Below are positions 21,904-22,675 of a stretch of 22,675 nt of DNA, piece after piece. Numbering within the stretch: the first letter of the stretch is position 1; the number at the start of each line of letters is the position of its first letter. A program made the translations under genes and the position numbers. Source of the DNA: Apostichopus californicus (Eukaryota > Echinodermata > Holothuroidea > Aspidochirotida > Stichopodidae); assembly GCA_020650975.1 (NCBI GenBank), contig JAIPMN010004237.1, forward strand, positions 1 through 22,675. The letters run 5' to 3'. Under the pieces are notes generated by a model, which saw only the letters and a program-made list of their open reading frames with translations, made no database searches and was not told the origin of the DNA.

Positions 21904-22675
21904 CTGTATCGGAAGAAAACGAAAAACATCGTTAGGGATATTACCTTTAACAATAACCCAATAATTATGAATGTAACATGGAATTTTAAATTAGACCAAA
22001 TTTGAAATAACGAAGTCAACTAACGATCGACTCCCATCTATGTCCCATCTATTGTTCATGTAGTTATTTATTGACTGTGAATGCATTCATGCATTACCTT
22101 GTAATTACCAATGAAAGTTAATTTGTTAAGTAGACCTCGATGAATCAGTAACCCAAAGCAGTATAGCTAACGCAATGTCAGAGAGATTATTCATATAATG
22201 GAAGAATGGTTCAGGTCACTGGACATTGCAATTTGGCATTACGTGATTTAAATAGTAGGCCTATTAAAACATGTAATATACCTCACGGTTCTTATATTTG
22301 TATTGTCTTTATTTGATATGTTATTAACTTTCAATGATACAGCAGAAATATGTCTGTCTATTGAATGTGGCTTTTTTCTTTTCTTGGTGTGTTCTCTTTC
22401 ATTTTCGTGCTGATGTTGAATACGTTCCATATAGGAATGTCTCAATCTTCCGTTGTAATCAGTTTTCCTCCCTCAGCGCGCGTGCTTAGAATTCCCATCC
22501 TTCACTTGTGGCTTGAAACCAAAGGTGACAGTCTCTTGTTTGCTTCTAGGCCTCTCATTTTTTCCCATAAAGCCCTACACGAGGCTGAGATTTATCTTTA
22601 TTCAACGAGGGACTCGTGTTTTAGCTTGAAGGACGCCCAATAAAGAAATTCTAAAAGCGACTTACGACGTAAGAT
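21904..22675 (-). other. syt4: Synaptotagmin upstream intron; first exon not seen
   Basis: The minus-strand intron enters at 21904. A consensus donor GTAAGT occurs at 22665-22660, so the first coding exon may end at 22666 and lie almost wholly beyond the window. No short ATG exon with a proper phase-1 donor was recognised inside. The frame 22365-22643 has no known domain. Confidence 0.4.

Noticed and set aside
1..22675. CRISPR array, operon or bacterial defence system
   Set aside because: No regularly spaced repeats and no prokaryotic gene organisation; the window is plainly animal DNA with spliced genes.

Overview
This is a stretch of animal (metazoan) nuclear DNA. It is AT-rich and intron-bearing, with GT-AG splice sites, and holds two protein genes placed tail to tail plus repeat remnants. 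Both genes were rebuilt by joining exons by eye, because no single open reading frame contains either one. I see no bacterial-style operon, CRISPR array, rRNA or tRNA. The mix of a single SYT4/SYT11-type synaptotagmin, an old CR1/L2-like LINE and short GC-rich dispersed repeats suggests a marine invertebrate, perhaps an echinoderm such as a sea cucumber. The species is an inference and is not proven by the sequence.

Layout: 1-1,030 is rich in dispersed repeat fragments, including an inverted pair and a G-quadruplex motif. A compact inverted-repeat element resembling a MITE occupies about 1,929-2,414. From 3,099 to about 7,363 lies a plus-strand gene for a small UPF0235/DUF167 protein (homologue of human C15orf40). 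It has four coding exons and 154 residues, with a probable mitochondrial leader. Its first intron carries a degraded, antisense CR1/L2-like LINE (about 3,815-4,760). From about 7,400 to 14,111 there is no convincing coding sequence; its right end should hold the 3' UTR of the next gene.

From 21,903 down to 14,112 on the minus strand lies a synaptotagmin of the SYT4/SYT11 class. Three exons give 410 residues: one transmembrane segment, an acidic and proline-rich linker, C2A, C2B and the WHxL end. Only the short luminal N-terminus is missing; it is probably off the right edge of the window. C2A carries the serine-for-aspartate change typical of this subfamily, while C2B keeps most of its calcium ligands.

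The two genes have no evident functional link: one is a probable mitochondrial housekeeping protein, the other a vesicle-trafficking calcium sensor. I did not find a new biological system. The most unusual sequence-level signals are a strong excess of the octamer TACTGTAC with strand bias, the MITE-like element built from repeated inverted motifs, tandem in-frame splice donors in the C15orf40 gene, and two long perfect palindromes.
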